The notes below the pieces were generated by a model, which had not been told where the DNA came from, searched no databases, and saw only the letters and a list, made by a program, of their open reading frames with translations. A stretch of 64,000 nt of DNA from Drosophila pseudoobscura (Eukaryota > Arthropoda > Insecta > Diptera > Drosophilidae), in the NCBI RefSeq assembly GCF_009870125.1, contig NC_046683.1, positions 37,339,869 through 37,403,868 of the forward strand, read 5' to 3'. Positions 63,997 to 64,000 of the stretch are shown here, piece after piece. Numbering within the stretch: position 1 is the stretch's first letter; each line of letters starts with the position of its first letter. A program made the position numbers and the translations under genes.

Positions 63997-64000
63997 ACCT

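Larger units (their letters stand above)
62404..64000 (-). mobile_element. Second 412-like LTR retrotransposon, running off the window
   Basis: In plus orientation a 3' LTR (62404 to about 62880) is followed by the 3' UTR and pol of the same family as 16254-21492. The LTR has lost about eight bases at its U3 start (compare the missing GTGAGCAT), and its outer end reads TGTAAAACGAAATG in place of TGTAATATAATG. Confidence 0.85.

Noticed and set aside
1..64000. tRNA, rRNA and snRNA genes
   Set aside because: No cloverleaf-like tRNA or rRNA core sequence was recognised by eye, including around the R1 tandem where 28S rDNA was specifically looked for.

Overview
The window looks like transposon-rich heterochromatin of a Drosophila. 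It holds about fifteen copies or fragments of a DINE-1/INE-1-type element whose ends match the family (TATACCCGATACTC... and ...GTTCCCCCTCGTT, with a GTCCGTCTGTCC microsatellite core), together with fly-type retrotransposons of the 412/mdg1, I, Jockey, R1, CR1-like, copia and BEL groups. The structure of the DINE copies (about 1.1 kb, GA-rich motifs near one end) and the near-identical palindrome suggest the obscura group (pseudoobscura/miranda) and perhaps a Y, neo-sex or pericentromeric region. That assignment is inference. No bacterial-type genes, rRNA, tRNA or CRISPR were seen.

Layout. 1-2.2 kb: C-terminal half of a CR1-like ORF2. 2.2-9.5 kb: a decayed autonomous Helentron (repeat-rich N-terminus, DUF6570-like region, HUH Rep, PIF1 helicase, AP-endonuclease-like tail) with a long-inverted-repeat DNA element inserted beside its Walker A motif. 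9.6-14.3 kb: remnants of a Ty3/gypsy gag-protease, a copia element and a hAT transposase. 14.3-22.3 kb: a DINE copy split by a solo LTR, a CR1 scrap, and an internally deleted 412-like element whose 3' LTR carries the same DINE flank as the solo LTR. 22.3-26.4 kb: the most gene-like stretch, with a 996-bp PIF/Harbinger-type element carrying a MADF gene and an apparently intact, intronless cytochrome b561-family gene. 26.4-35.3 kb: CR1, I-like and hAT elements, each interrupted by DINE copies. 35.3-39.2 kb: R1 scraps, one containing a captured HP1-type chromodomain start, then an integrase scrap and a BEL gag.

39.8-51.6 kb: a large palindrome with two 2,347-bp arms in inverted orientation, colinear to the base and with only three differences noticed by eye. 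Each arm carries the same spliced gene remnant (possibly DUF4806-like). The 7.1-kb spacer holds a hAT BED-finger scrap, nested DINEs and a nearly full-length Jockey-clade element. 52.8-62.3 kb: two R1-clade elements in head-to-tail tandem, sharing the same 10-bp sequence at all three boundaries. 62.4-64 kb: a second 412-like element on the minus strand, running off the window.

Almost every coding region is mobile-element protein. The features least explained by ordinary transposon decay are the palindrome with its gene remnant, the cytochrome b561 gene, the captured chromodomain, and the MADF-only Harbinger element.
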